DNA from: Toxonevra muliebris
Lineage: Eukaryota; Arthropoda; Insecta; Diptera; Pallopteridae
Assembly (NCBI GenBank): GCA_963691655.1
Contig: OY829326.1
Span: 21,130,878 to 21,194,877, forward strand
Length of the DNA: 64,000 bases
Direction: 5' to 3'
The position numbers were made by a program, and so were the translations under genes. This document shows, in pieces, positions 46,563 to 59,152 of the stretch. Numbering within the stretch: position 1 is the stretch's first letter; every line of letters starts with the position of its first letter. The notes beneath the pieces are model-generated. The model did no database searches and was not told the DNA's origin. It saw only the letters and a program-made list of their open reading frames with translations.

Positions 46563-49500
46563 GCTAATTCCAATAGATTTTTGACTACTGAATAAAAGAT
46601 TGGAAAGGTTATGGAAAAATTTAATATGCCTTCTCCTCATAAAATCGCAGTCAATAAACCTTCAACCAAAATTCGAAAGATTCCTAAGTTTAGCATTCAA
46701 TTTGAGCTTTATCGCAGCAGGTTCTTCAGAAAAGGATCAAAACATAAGATTTAAATAGCTGCTATTACTATTTTTCGAATAAAGCCACTCGGATAATTTA
46801 TGAATATAACTAATTTTGTTCCAATATTTCCAAAAAAGTTGAGGTGACAATAAAAAAAAAAAATTTTGTTTTAAATTCTGCACACAAAATACTACTGCAA
46901 CTAACTTTCCGGACTGATTCTGAGCCACTTGGGTTTTTTTTTTTTTAATATATTTAAAAATGCGCTTTAAATACTATTTAGAACTATTCAAAAAAACAAA
47001 ATTAAGATTAATATGGAATGGGTCTTAACATTCTTCATGAGCTTTTTGGAGAACCCTAGGTCGAGCAGGGTTTTTTTGATTCCCGTGTCCAATAAATAGT
47101 CTTAATAGGAGGAAATGGGGGGAAAGAGCGACGGGGATAGTGTGAATTATTGCTGTTTTTTGCTCAGTCTTGAGACTCAAAAAGAGACTTGAACCACAGA
47201 CTGCCTCATGGAAAAAATTGTGGCTTCAAGGATTCACCAGCGATTTGTTTCCGAAATTCCAATATTCCAATATATAATTCTAGTATTTGATAAATCGGTT
47301 ATTATTCCTCAGGAAATTTTTGTTAACCACCGCTGTATTAACAATTCAGAATCTTTAAATAAATGTCTTCTAAAAAAGTTGAAGTGACAGATACAACAAT
47401 TATCTTGTTATTCCATAGTAACTAGTTATTATTGTATTATAGTAAGTAGTATATATTTATATTTGGCGTAACACGAACAAAAAGAACACACCTCATTAAT
47501 AAATAGCAAAAATTTGCAAAAAATATATTTAGTTAATTATCACGAATTCGCAACATGTTGCCGCCATGCCATCATCATCAACGACGAAGCAAACAATATT
47601 CCGAAGTTATTGTCAGCATTTCGTTGGCGACAGGTGAACTTGCTGCTGCTACTAACTTAAACATGTTTTTTCATATTTGTATGTATTTTTTATTTAAAAT
47701 TTTTTTTTTTATACATTGCTTTTATTTTTATTTAGTTGTTGTTTTAGATTGATGTAACCTCGACTGGCAAGGTGGTCTCCCCAACAGCAAACGAACGAAA
47801 GAACGAACGAACGAACGAACGTCACTTGTGCGTTCATTCGTTTGCTGATGTTGACTTCACTGTCATCAGCGCCGTTGCATGTTAAAACTTAGCGGCGGCG
47901 GTAAAGTCTGCTGCGGTATTTACGGCGTTGCACTTTTTTTGATGCGTTTACATTGGCTGGCTCGCTTGCTGTTTTTGGTATCATGCTGTTCGTTGCTAGC
48001 TGCCACTATAATAACAATTGCTGGCTACTTTTAAACGTTTAATTGTTGTTTGCACTTTATTTTATAATAAAATTTTTAATGAAATAAAATATATTTATTT
48101 TATATGTATTTAATTGCTTACGGAATAAAGCAATTGCAGCTGCTTTAAGTTGCGAATTTTTTTTTTTAATTTGTGTTTTTTTGTCATTTAGGTTGATGAT
48201 TGATCACCAATGTCAACTGAGGTTTAACTAGTTATGACATAAACTACCTCCTAGTTAAATAATTGCTAGTTATGAGAATTTTTTCGAGTCGCATATGAAG
48301 ATGATGAAGATAAGAACTAAAGGTTTTGATAGCTTCGAGCTGCAACTGTGTTTTAAAGTTAAAAAAATTGGCAAACTTTTGAAAAGCTTACACAAAGTGG
48401 TAGGTCGAGAAGGGGCAAGGAAGGGGTAGCTTTGCTGCACCAACTCTTCTTTAATTTTTTTATTATAGTTAGACAACTTAAAATGTATAAAATAATCTAC
48501 AAATTTATTCCACACCATGAATTTCAAACAATGATAACGAAAAAAAAAACAAAAACAAACGAACAGACAAAAAACAAACAATCAAAAAATCGTTGATGGC
48601 AAAATAGTAGCAGCAACAGTCAAATAGCAGCAACAACAACAACAACAAAAATGGCGTCTCAACAACAAAATTCACACACATACACACACACAGACAACAA
48701 CATAAATAAATAAAAACGCTGCTGCTGCTGCAAACTAAAGTGAAGAGTTTCGCGCTCAAAAACAACAATAACAATGAATGAAATGAAAAAAAAAATCAGC
48801 AGCAGCAAAATGAAAATTTAGCATTTAGAAAAAACAAAAAAAAAAAAAAGCAACAACATAGCCACACAGAACTAAAAAAGAACAAGCGAGAAACATCTAC
48901 ATTGCTCATTGCGGCAGAGTGTAGCATGTAGAGGGTGTCCGTCATTCTACATTGTAAGGTAGTATGAAAATATAATAACAGCAAAAACAACAACAAAAAT
49001 GTATTGCACAAAAAAGAGAAGCAACAACAGCAATCCCGGCAACGGCAACAGCAACGCTTGAACAACAACTCGAGAAAAAAAATATTCTAACATGAAGAAT
49101 TATTAGTAGCTTTGCCAGCAGCAGTTAATTCAACTCAATGAGCAGAATAACTAACAAGAGCAGCAATAACACAAACAGCAACTACAACGCTGGAAAAAAT
49201 TATAATAATAACACCAACTATCACAACAACAACAGCAACTAGCAACTAAAATTCTAACGCAATACAAAAACAAAACAAAAAAAAAACTAAGAACAAAAGC
49301 TTTCGTCTAAAAAAAAACCTGGAAAAAAAAACAAAAATTGTGTAAAAACTGCTGGCTAGGATATGCTTTCAACTCTCTGCTCTAGGAAATTCAGGCAATA
49401 GCAACAACACAAGAGCAGTGGTAGCCAAAGCAGCAGTAAGTAATAGCAACATACACTCAACAAAAAAAAAAAACTAATTATATTAGATAAACTATTTAGT

Positions 49501-51774
49501 GTAAGAAATAGCTAGGAAAATTGGGGGCTAAGATAAGAAAGCTCTACTATTATCCAGAGTCACTTACCTTTAGGGTTAGCCCAAAATCTTCCCACGCTTC
49601 CTGAGTCTGGCCCTTAAAATAAATACAAATGATGAGTGAAGCGATCGAGTATAAAATATAACACAACTACAATAGTTGTATCCAATTGACAATAATCGCG
49701 TTAACTCTTCGGAGGGCGCACTCTGAAGAGTTACACGAGAGGGCGCGCTGTGCCAATTTAGCCACAAAGTGTAAGTTTCAAATGGTGAGTTGATAACTTT
49801 TTAAGAGTAATTCGGGGTCGTAATTTAACCCTCTTTCCAAAAATGCTGTCATGTTGGGGTTTAAAAAACGATGCTGCCTCACTTCATCGAGTTCATGGCC
49901 TTTTTCGATAAATATTATTGCATTGGGTCCGCTGACTTCCAAGTGCTGTGGTATTTGGGATAGTCAAAGCTTTTGAAAATATCTTGAAGTAGTAGTATCT
50001 AATCTAAACCACTTTTTTTAGAGATAGCTTGGACGAAATGCATCTTTGACATTAAAACTTTCTACGCTAAATCTTTTTACCAGCTTGAGTAAATTAGAAA
50101 GGCATAGAAAAAAGTTGTTTAAAATAAAAACTTTTGGGCTTTTAATGATTATTCAAGCAATAATTTTTCAATTCTCCACAAAATTTTTTCACTGAGTGCA
50201 TGTAGTAGCAACAGCAACTGCAGCATTTAGTACATATTCATATTGATGATGAAGCTTGCAGGCATAAAATCAACAAAACACACATACACGCATACACAAA
50301 TAAAAGCTTCATCCAGCAGAAACAGGAATACAACAACAGGAACAGAACAACAACAAAACCTAACAGCAATTTGCAGACAATATATGTTGAAGCACCAGAA
50401 GAAGAAGGAGAAGCAGCACAAAAAAGGAAGTTATGTATTATTGTAGAAGAGTATAGTAAGTAAAGCAATAGAAGTTGCAAGTAGGAAAAGAAGAAGTAGT
50501 TTGAAGTACAACAACAGTGAAGGATGCAGCAGCAAAAACAGTCAGATGCATGTGCTCGTATGTATGAATGCTTTATCTAATCATGCGTTTTTAAATTGGA
50601 CGCATTTTCTTGTTCATTTCATCTGCAATAGCAACAACAGCAAAAACAATTTCTTATACAATTTTCAGCTTTTTTCTATTTCTCTTACTTCTTTTTTTTT
50701 TTTTGTTTAGCAGTAGTACACACGATTATGAGTGGAAAACACAAACATACTAAATTTTTCTAACGCAAGTTGATTGTTGCCCGCTTGGTGCCTGCTATTG
50801 AATTTGCTGAAGATGAATTGTGCCAAGATGAAGCAGAAAACTGGTACAAGAACCACATTAATAACAACAACAACAACAAAAAAAAAAAACTTATGATCTA
50901 AAGTGTTCGTGGAAATGTGTTTACGCTCACTCGCAAAATAAGAAAAAACACATAACTAAACTTTAACTATAGTCACTAAATTTAATTCGTACAATTTCCA
51001 TTGAAATATGATGAAAGAAATTGAAGAGTTCCTCGTATAGTTTAAAAAAAAAATATCCAATAAGTGGAATAGTGAGCGGAAAAGCGGGGAAAATACAAGT
51101 AAATTGAAAACCCAAATTAGGATGCATTCGCATTGATGCACGCATACATAGCTTGTTTTAAAATCCAGTTTTGCGAAGTGAGACACTTTTTCAGATATGT
51201 TATATATTTATTTCTTCATCCGTTTGCTGTTTCTTTCACTCTACCTCTCTCTACTTCTCAATCGATTACTTATAGAATAATAGTTTTTAAATGAATTACA
51301 ATAGAATTGAGATACGAGTAGTCATGTGTTGACAGACAATGGTGTGTAGTTGTTGTTTAGATATTTATATTAATTATTCTTCACACTCACAGTCATATAT
51401 GTACATATTTCCAAGAACCTCCTTAAGAGTAGTATTTTATAATAAGAAAAATCTAATCGAAGTAGACATACTGCATTCAGTTTATAGATAATGCGTTTAC
51501 TTTTTAAAATTCCAGGCCAAATTCTTCATTAAATTTTAAAACTTCATATGATTTGTGAAGCATTATTAAAAATTTACTTCCTTTATAAAAACGATGGCTT
51601 TTTTTGCTTAACCCAACTAAACAGATATGGGTCTGCCGAGGCAACCAAAAAAAGGCAATGTCACTCAAGATATAGAAAAAAAAAGCAATCGTTGCTCTCC
51701 TTCAAAGTGTGAATAAGCATTAAATTAATTTAATATATTAAAAATATCGCTCCGATTCAAACTTGATATATATA
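46563..51774. other. Non-coding DNA, CAA/CAG strings, simple repeats
   Basis: No gene recognised. Dense AAC/AGC strings on the + strand from about 48600 to 49460 and again at 50200-50420 and 50630-50650, with many spurious Cys/Leu/Phe-rich open frames antisense to them. Poly-A and poly-T runs at 46852-46862, 46934-46946 and 48160. Confidence 0.55.
47785..47847. repeat. (GAAC)n microsatellite within a 14-bp inverted repeat
   Basis: About six GAAC/CGAA units (47790-47820). The flanks CAGCAAACGAACGA (47785-47798) and TCATTCGTTTGCTG (47834-47847) are complementary at 13 of 14 bases, so the tract can form a stem-loop. Confidence 0.85.
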
Positions 51775-52048
51775 TGTAGGAAGTGGACTGACGACTCGAA
51801 GTGGACGACGGTACTAATAAGTACAACTTTGTAAATCAAACGAACTTGACGAAACGCGGATGAAAAGGGACAAGAAAACAAAGACGGGGTATCAGTCGTT
51901 GTCGAAGTGTCAAGTCGTTGGCTGTGCGCGATAAATTAATACTGTATTCTATTGAACTAAAGCTGTATAAACTTTATTGTACTCACTTAACTAAATAAAT
52001 CAATAAACTGAAATTAAACATTGAAACATTCTTAAGTGCCATCCTACA
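51775..52048. mobile_element. Solo LTR, small (274 bp)
   Basis: Starts TGTAGGAAGTGG and ends CCATCCTACA: TGT...ACA ends with a 7-bp inverted repeat (TGTAGGA/TCCTACA). Flanked by TATA on both sides (51771-51774, 52049-52052), a 4-bp target duplication, although in an AT-repeat context. AATAAA-type signals at about 51993-52008 on the + strand suggest that the LTR reads left to right. No internal region adjoins it. Confidence 0.6.
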
Positions 52049-52837
52049 TATATATCCAAGTTTGATATCAGTTAAATTTCAACAGGTTCTTATTTACAAA
52101 ATTCAATTCCTGAGCTTTTAAAAGAAAGCTACTCATTTCTATTCTTCTCAGACTTACAACTTACAGACTTATGTATTACCAAACTTCTCCAATTATTTTT
52201 ATATATCTTTTTTGGGATCATCTGTCCACATTGACAGTGGTTACCTATGGATGTGGTTCAAACCCCCTTCGACATCCCACAAAATAAGCCACTGTTTAGT
52301 GAGACCCAAAGTTGGGGTCAATAAAGGGTGAAATTTTGAAACAGAAGCTTTACTATAGAGGCATTTCATGTGAAGCGGACAACGTAAAAAAATGTGCAGT
52401 TCTGAAATTCGGCCTAATTGAACTTCTAGAAAATTTGAATGTGGACGCAATTTTTTTTTTTGTTTGTAAGAAGTTTATTTGCCAGTATTATGGGTTTTTA
52501 AAGAATTGACTTAATTCAAATATGGATTTTTTAAAAGTATTTTTTAGAATCAAACAAATTTACAATAAAATATTGAACATGGTGATTTAAGTAGGAAATT
52601 TACTGTTCTTTTCAACTTTGGAATCAGATCGGAAATTGATACTTTTTTTATGCATCAAACCGGAAGTAAAAATTTAAAATCAGAATTTTAATAGCTTGAC
52701 AATTTAAAAAAAAAAAAATTTATTTTTCAAAATTTAGCTTAAAGTATTTAAATCACACCCTTAAATTTTCAAAATGGGATCTACATTAGTTTAGGAGATA
52801 GATACATAGTTGTTGCACTGAGCGTGGTAGCTATGTA

Positions 52838-53794
52838 CACCCAGAGAAATACTTACCTCGTTTGAAGAAAAACGGCTATCAAATTGAGGAAAAAAGGGAA
52901 TGATTTGGCGCCATAGAAATGGTTTCCTCATTTAGATATACGAAATTTCTTTGAATTGAGGAAATATTTTTTCTTTATTTTAGAGAAAAATTTCTTTGAA
53001 AGAAGGAAGTTTTCTATAAATTTGTAAAAATTGCGTTTTTCAAATGAATAATATTTTATTTCAATATGAGAAATTGTATATAGTTTACGTAAAATTTTTA
53101 TCTGTTTGAAAAATAATTTTCCATAAATTGAAGTCAATTTACTACCTTTTTAGAAAAAAAAAATCCTCAATTTATGGAATATTTTCTACAATGTTGTTTT
53201 AATTAAAAGGCATAGAAATCATATTTTTTTACTTGTATTCATTTATTATTTTATTTTTAATAAGTATTAAGGTTTACATTCATACGTATTTTTACAAACT
53301 CTACAGGCATCGTCGCCTTGAAATGATCAAAAGATCCTTATGGCCATCAAAGAATTATAAATTGAAGTTTATTTCTTTCGAATATATTTTGTTCTTTTTT
53401 TTCACAATATATATAAATTTTTTTCACAAATTATATCTACAGCCACAAACACAACCGCTTCGCCTGAAATAGAGACTCCGACTAAAAAATTCAAAAGAAA
53501 AGCAAAGCGTACGCGATTGTCTGCTAAGGCCAAAAGAGTAAAGCTAGTTTTTGTGTATACTCAAATTTTCTATGGAGAACATTTTTGGTATATTCGTCTC
53601 TTTCTAACATTTTCTATGCAACTAAATTTGTAAAAAAGGAAGAAATAACTTACTTCAAATTGAACACCATGGTTGCATGAAATGAGCACATTTTTCTTCA
53701 TTTTGAGGAAAATTTACTTAAACGAGAGAAATTTTCGTGGATTCAAATTGAGGAAACTTTTTCTTTGTTTTAGAGATGGGTATTTTTCTGGGTG
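52838..53794 (+). mobile_element. Unknown TA-flanked inverted-terminal element, copy 2 (957 bp)
   Basis: Ends CACCCAGAGAAATACTTACC and inverted ...GGGTATTTTTCTGGGTG, flanked by TA (52836-52837 and 53795-53796). The same blocks as copy 1 in the same order, shorter in the right half. It carries the 81-bp basic reading frame at 53466-53546, here part of a longer open stretch ending at a TAA near 53633. Confidence 0.85.
53466..53546 (+). other. Conserved 27-codon basic reading frame, copy 2
   Basis: Encodes the same 27 residues as copies 1 and 3. The frame stays open upstream through ISTATNTTASP and downstream through VFVYTQIFYGEHFWYIRLFL, giving an open stretch of roughly 60 codons. Confidence 0.5.
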
Positions 53795-53879
53795 TACTTT
53801 AATTCAGGTTCAATTAGGCTGAATTTAAACGAACCTTAGTTGTTTTTCGTTGTCCGCTTCACTTGAAATGCCTCTATAG

Positions 53880-55060
53880 AGAAAATTTATTACAGAGTAA
53901 ACTTATTTGGGAAAATATTATATATATAGAAATGAACTTTACAACAAAGTAAATCCATATAAATAAAATTTACTGTGGGTAAATTTTACTACTGGAAAAT
54001 TTTACTAGAACAAAAATATAATTAAGGACAACTTTATTAAAAAAAAAAATTGATAAAGGTTAAACCTTCTGCAAGAGAAATGTGCTGTAAGAAGAATTTA
54101 CAATCGAAAACATTTTTTATATCAAAAATTTGCTCTAGCTAAAACTTAAGATTTAAGGGAAAATTTACCACAGGAAAAATTTGTTTAAAGAAAAATTTCC
54201 TTAAAGAAAAATTTAGTTTATAAAAATTTAAAGTAATGGAGTTCACGATCTGTTGCAAATGGTTTACGATCTGTAAAAAATATATGTAATATAATAATAT
54301 TAAATATATTTTTTTGTTTAGCAGAGATATTTTGCATTTACAATGATGCAAGACCATAAGCACCAGACCGAAAACTCCACTAATGAGAAAACTTAACTAT
54401 AGAAAGAATAAGAGAAATCTACAATAGGAAAGACGACTTCGAAAGTCTAATGGGTAGTGCACTAGACTTTCATCTGGGAGGTTTGGGTTCGATTCCCGTC
54501 TTCGTCTGGTGGTTAATTTTCATAACTGTAGGTTCAATTATGTGGTATCACAATGGGCCGTTCAGGCCTAAGAGTGTCTTTCGACAGCAACTCCAACCTA
54601 ACCTAACCTACTACAGGAAAAATATACTATAAGTAAAACCTACTAGAGGAAAAACTTACGAAAAGAAACATTTTTGTAGCACAAATTTACTGTAACAAAA
54701 ATTTACTATAGGAAAAATTTACTATAGGAAAGATTTACTATAGAAAAAGTTTCCAATAGAAAAAATTACGATAAGAAAACTTTATAATAGGATAAATTTA
54801 CCATAGGAAAAATTCACTCTAGGATGAGTTTACTACAAAAAATTTAAAATAAGAAAACTTTGGAATAGGATAAATTTACTAACGGAAAAATATAATATAG
54901 CAAAAATTTACTATAGGAAAAATTTACTTAAAGAAAAATTTACTATAGGAAAAAGTTTACTATGGGAAACATTTTTAATGGCAAAAATTTGATATAGCAA
55001 AATTTTGCTATAGGGAAAAATTGCAATAGCAAAATTTATTATAAAAAAAAACCTTTTCCT
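53880..55060 (+). repeat. Degenerate GGAAAAATTTACTATA-type repeat field
   Basis: Diverged copies of a unit near 16 bases (GGAAAAATTTACTATA) recur through about 1.2 kb, clearest at 54645-55050. The tRNA-Glu-like SINE (54433-54609) is inserted inside it. Non-coding, with abundant stops in all frames. Confidence 0.75.
54433..54609 (+). mobile_element. tRNA-Glu-derived SINE
   Basis: The tRNA-like head has TCTAATGGGTAGTGC (A box), CTAGACTTTCATCTGGGAG (anticodon arm resembling tRNA-Glu, TTC) and GGGTTCGATTCCCGTC (B box). A body CTGGTGGTTAATTTTCATAA is followed by a segment with CCGTTCAGGCCTAAGAGTGT, ending in a CCTAACCTAACCTA tail. Total length about 177 bases, typical of SINEs. It sits cleanly within the GGAAAAATTTACTATA repeat field. 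Related to 40262-40358. Confidence 0.85.
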
Positions 55061-57976
55061 TTGTAACTTTATCAGTTAAAAACTGGCTAGTTTCGATTCA
55101 ATAATTGCTACAATTGCTGTGAAATCTTAAATTTGTTTTTTTTATTTGCACATTGGCAACACTGCCAACTCAGCTCAGTTCAGCTATGAGTATGTTGGCA
55201 AACAAATAAATATTGCTGATGGAATCGATTAATAAATTAATTACGCGCTTTTGAGCTAATGAAGCTGCGCGCCGCAATTCCGTAAACTGACTCAGTAGAG
55301 CGTTTTGTTTGCGTTGGGATTATGTGGCAATAATAATTAATAAAATGGGAATTTTTTTTTATATTGTTTTTTTTTTTTTTTTAAGATTTTAAATAGATAC
55401 TCATGAGTCAATAGAAGGCAAGTTGGTATTATTACATGCATATATAAATATTTCATGATACAATGGAAAAAGAAATAAGAAAAACAACAAAAATATTTCA
55501 CAAATATGTATTTGCTTAAGAAAAGCAAATAACTTAAAAACATTTATTGTCATTTGTTACTTTGGCTTTTTCTTTGTTGATTTTCTATTTGAAAGAGTTT
55601 TAAATATTTTTTGACAAAAAATTTAAATTGTTGCTTAAGCTTACAATATATATATGATTTATATATGAGTTTGAATCTTGCACATCTATGTACAAGTTAT
55701 GATGTTTGTGTAATTTAAAATGCCAACAATGCATCAAAAAAATATATTGCAAGTGCATATGTATGTATGTGTGTGCACAACTGATGCACAACTGATTTAT
55801 CGGGTCACAAAGCTATGTGCATTCACAAATACTCATATACACGTACATATGCAAATCCATACATATACAAAACTACTTCAACCCAATTTAAATTTACATT
55901 CAAAATTTTCGCAATATTAGAATAACAAATACGTCTGAATGCATATACTACATTAGAATACAGATGATTGAGGACACATTTCGCTGGAGAAGAAAATGTA
56001 CAAAAGAAAACCATCAGGTATTCATGAACAGGACTACCAAAGTGTTAACATTCAGTTCGTTTTACTTCAAACTTCGTAAGAGAATGTGTGAATCCGCAGG
56101 TGAATTACCAGTTACCAGGTCGTCGAATATTAGTTTATTTAAAATCAAACTATCAGAAGTGGCAAAGACTTGAGAGTCTTGGCTTCAGTGGAATGTAAAA
56201 TACCTTAGAATAACTTCTCTAAAGTTGCGTTGCATTTCTCTAGTAGAGCTAAGAAAAAGTAAGCAACAAATCTTGGCTTCAAAAAGTGTCGCTATTCTAA
56301 TTAACTACACTGTATTTATGCAAAATACCCTACAGACATCAGTATGCTCTAGTCATAAATGTTGCTGTTTTTGCTGTTGTTCAATTTGGATATATCTGAG
56401 AGTCATTGGAGAAGTGAACTACGAAAACAACAGGACCTCCATGTACTATATGAAACTATTTAGTATGAGAAATCTCTCTTCAAATATTAAATGCGTTACG
56501 CATAATTCACAACTCTAACAGTAGCAATAGCATATTGTGTATGCAATGCTGTTATTGTTGTTGCAACAAAAAGCTAGGGCGGTGGCAACAGTTGAATGCA
56601 CATGAAGAAATTTTCGTTAGTAGGAAATGAATTTTCAATTCAAATAACAAAAAGGATGTCATTTTCTACTAACAAGACAAGAGGAAAATATACAAGCATA
56701 CAGATATAAATTTTGAAATGCAATTGTAGATTATATGCATGCAGCAACATATATGCTTGCATGTGTATATGTGAGTGTGTGTGTGTGTGTCTCAAAGCAA
56801 TTTGTTAGATTATAACATCAGCCAGCAACTTCATATGATTGAGTACACTAGGAAATATTCGAATCCATGCAGAGGGCATTAAGAAAGCAATACAAACTAA
56901 TGGATTTGCAAATTGATATTTAATATTTGTTGTTGCAGCAATAAGTCAGCAACACAGCAAAACTACAATTTAGTATAAATGCATTTTTAATATTTTTAAA
57001 TAATTTAGGTATTTGTAAGCTGGAATATTTTTTTTTTTTTAAGAAAAATTTGATTAAGGTAAGTACTTAGAGAAAAAGAATAAATATATAAAAACGTATC
57101 TAGTTTTTGCCAAAAACCTTTAGGCTGAAACATAAAAATTGTTGATGTAAAGAAAATAGACAGACAGCAAGAGAGCTGCAGCAGTTTGTAGTAACAACAA
57201 AGGAGGGGGGCAATATTGTTGTGTTTGTTTTCATGTACTTGTGTGTATTGTTCCAGACTTGCTTTTACCTCACATAAAGTTTGTTACTGTTGTTGTTGTT
57301 GTTGCTGCTGCATTGCTGTAGGGGTTTTCTTCATTCTCTGATATATTCTCTAGTCCAAAAAAAAAAAAAAAAATATGCCTATGACAGCTTTAGCAATAAC
57401 AGTAAAACACGCATATAACTGTTTTTGTTACTGTTTCCTCTCCTGTCCCCTGTTTTTTTTCTTCTTGCTTAATTGTGTACTTTAATTTGTCTCATATTTT
57501 TTACGATTTTCTTGTCTTAGTTCATAACACGTCGATAATAAAGTTAAACTGCTCCAGCAACCCGCTTAAAGATGATTTCTAGTAGCCGGTTCTGGTTCAA
57601 CTCTCTACCTAAGGCTTTTATCGAAATTTCGGAGCCGACTATTTCTCGACAATCCCAACTCAGATATATCTTTCGGCTTTTCATTTATAACTGCTGGACT
57701 CACTAGTGTATACAATCATTGTGTGCGTGAAAGGGAATGGTTTAAGAATTTTCTTTCTTTCAAAAAATCTTTTAATTCAGAAGCAACAATCAGAGAAATT
57801 GAAATATTTGTGGGTTCCAAAAGATGATGACAAGTTTTAAAATGAAATATAAGGTTTCTGGGACATTTCAGTTTCCACCTGTGGACTATGATTAAGTTAT
57901 AAGCAAACAGCGATTAAAGTCGTAATTTTAAGAACGTTTGGGTAAGAGTTGGAAATTACAGAAGTTAACATAACTA
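55061..57976. other. AT-rich non-coding DNA with simple repeats
   Basis: No gene recognised. (TG)n at about 56774-56790, a TTG/CTG string at 57285-57312, A15 at 57358-57373 and TATG/CATA repeats near 55750-55870. Confidence 0.5.
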
Positions 57977-59150
57977 CACCCAAAAAAATACCCATCTCTA
58001 AAATAAAGAAAAAGTTTCCTCAATTTGAATCCACGAAAATTTCTCTGGTTTAAGTAAATTTTCCTCAAAATGAAGAAAAATGTGCTCCTTTCATGGAACC
58101 ATGGTGTTCAATTTGAGGTAAGTTATTTCTTAATTTTTACAAATTTAGCTGCATAGAAAATGTAAGAAAGAGACGAATATACCAAAAATGTTCTCCATAC
58201 AAAATTTTAGTATACACAAAAACTAGCTTTACTCTTTTGGCCTTAGCAGACAATCGCGTACGCTTTGCTTTTCTTTTGAATTTTTTAGTCGGAGTTTCTA
58301 TTTCAAACGAAGCGGTTGTGTTTGTGGCTGTTGATATAATTTATGAAAAAAAATTTATATATATTGTGAAAAAGAAACAAAATATATTCGAAAGAAATAA
58401 ATTTCAATAAACTTCAATTTATAATTTTTTGATGGCCATAAGGAACTTTTGATCATTTCAAGGCGACGACGCCTGTAGTGTATGTAAAAATACTTATGAA
58501 TGTAAACCTTAATACTTATTAAAAATTGTTAGGATCTTTATATTTATATATGCAGTTTTTATTGAAACATGTATTTCAGTTGATAAGTTAGAAACGAATG
58601 AATTGAAAATTTTATAACTTCAATATCAATAGATCAAAATATCAAACATACAAAAACAATATTCATATACAAAGTGTTTTCATTACAAGTAAATAGGATA
58701 TGATCTTCAACAAAAATAAAATAATAAATGAATACAGGTAAAAAACATGATTTCTATGCTTTTTAATTAAAACAACATTGTAGAAAATATTCCATAAATT
58801 GAGGATTTTTTTTTTCTAAAAAGGTAGTAAATTGACTTCAATTTATGAAAAATTATTCCTCAAACTGAGGAAAATTGTACCTAAATTATATACAATTTCT
58901 CATAATGAAATAAAAAATTATTCATTTGAAAAACGCAATTTCTACAAATTGAAGACATATTTCTTTAATTTATAGAAAACTTCTTTCTTTCATAGAAATT
59001 TTTCTCTAAAATAAAGAAAAATATTTCCTCAATTCAAAGAAATTTTATATATCTAAATGAGGAAACCGTTTCTATGGCGCCAAATCATTCCCATTTTTCC
59101 TCAATTTGATAGCCGTTTTTCTTCAATCGAGGTAAGTATTTCTCTGAGTG
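57977..59150 (-). mobile_element. Unknown TA-flanked inverted-terminal element, copy 3 (1,174 bp, inverted)
   Basis: Opposite orientation to copies 1 and 2: begins CACCCAAAAAAATACCCATC and ends ...GGTAAGTATTTCTCTGAGTG, flanked by TA (57975-57976 and 59151-59152). All internal blocks of the family are present in reverse order, including the 81-bp basic reading frame (58224-58304, minus strand). It holds about 200 extra bases around 58530-58730 relative to copy 2. Confidence 0.85.
58224..58304 (-). other. Conserved 27-codon basic reading frame, copy 3
   Basis: Encodes the same 27 residues as copies 1 and 2, with one further synonymous change. As in copy 2 the open stretch continues downstream through VFVYTKILYGEHFWYIRLFL. 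Confidence 0.5.
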
Positions 59151-59152
59151 TA

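Larger units (their letters stand above)
52354..53878. mobile_element. Palindromic-ended element hosting the unknown TA element
   Basis: The ends TATAGAGGCATTTCATGTGA and (inverted) TCACTTGAAATGCCTCTATA form an inverted repeat that extends about 75-80 bases with decreasing identity (52354-52432 against 53806-53878), including AAGCGGACAACG and CCTAATTGAAC. The middle is occupied by copy 2 of the unknown TA element (52838-53794), so that element inserted into this one. Host-element family and target duplication unclear. Confidence 0.75.

Noticed and set aside
48505..49068. Hydrophobic Cys-rich frames resembling small membrane proteins
   Set aside because: Same explanation: antisense of CAA/CAG simple sequence.
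54445..54505. Possible genuine tRNA-Glu gene
   Set aside because: The acceptor stem is not paired, the anticodon loop is irregular, and it continues into a SINE body with a CCTAA tail.
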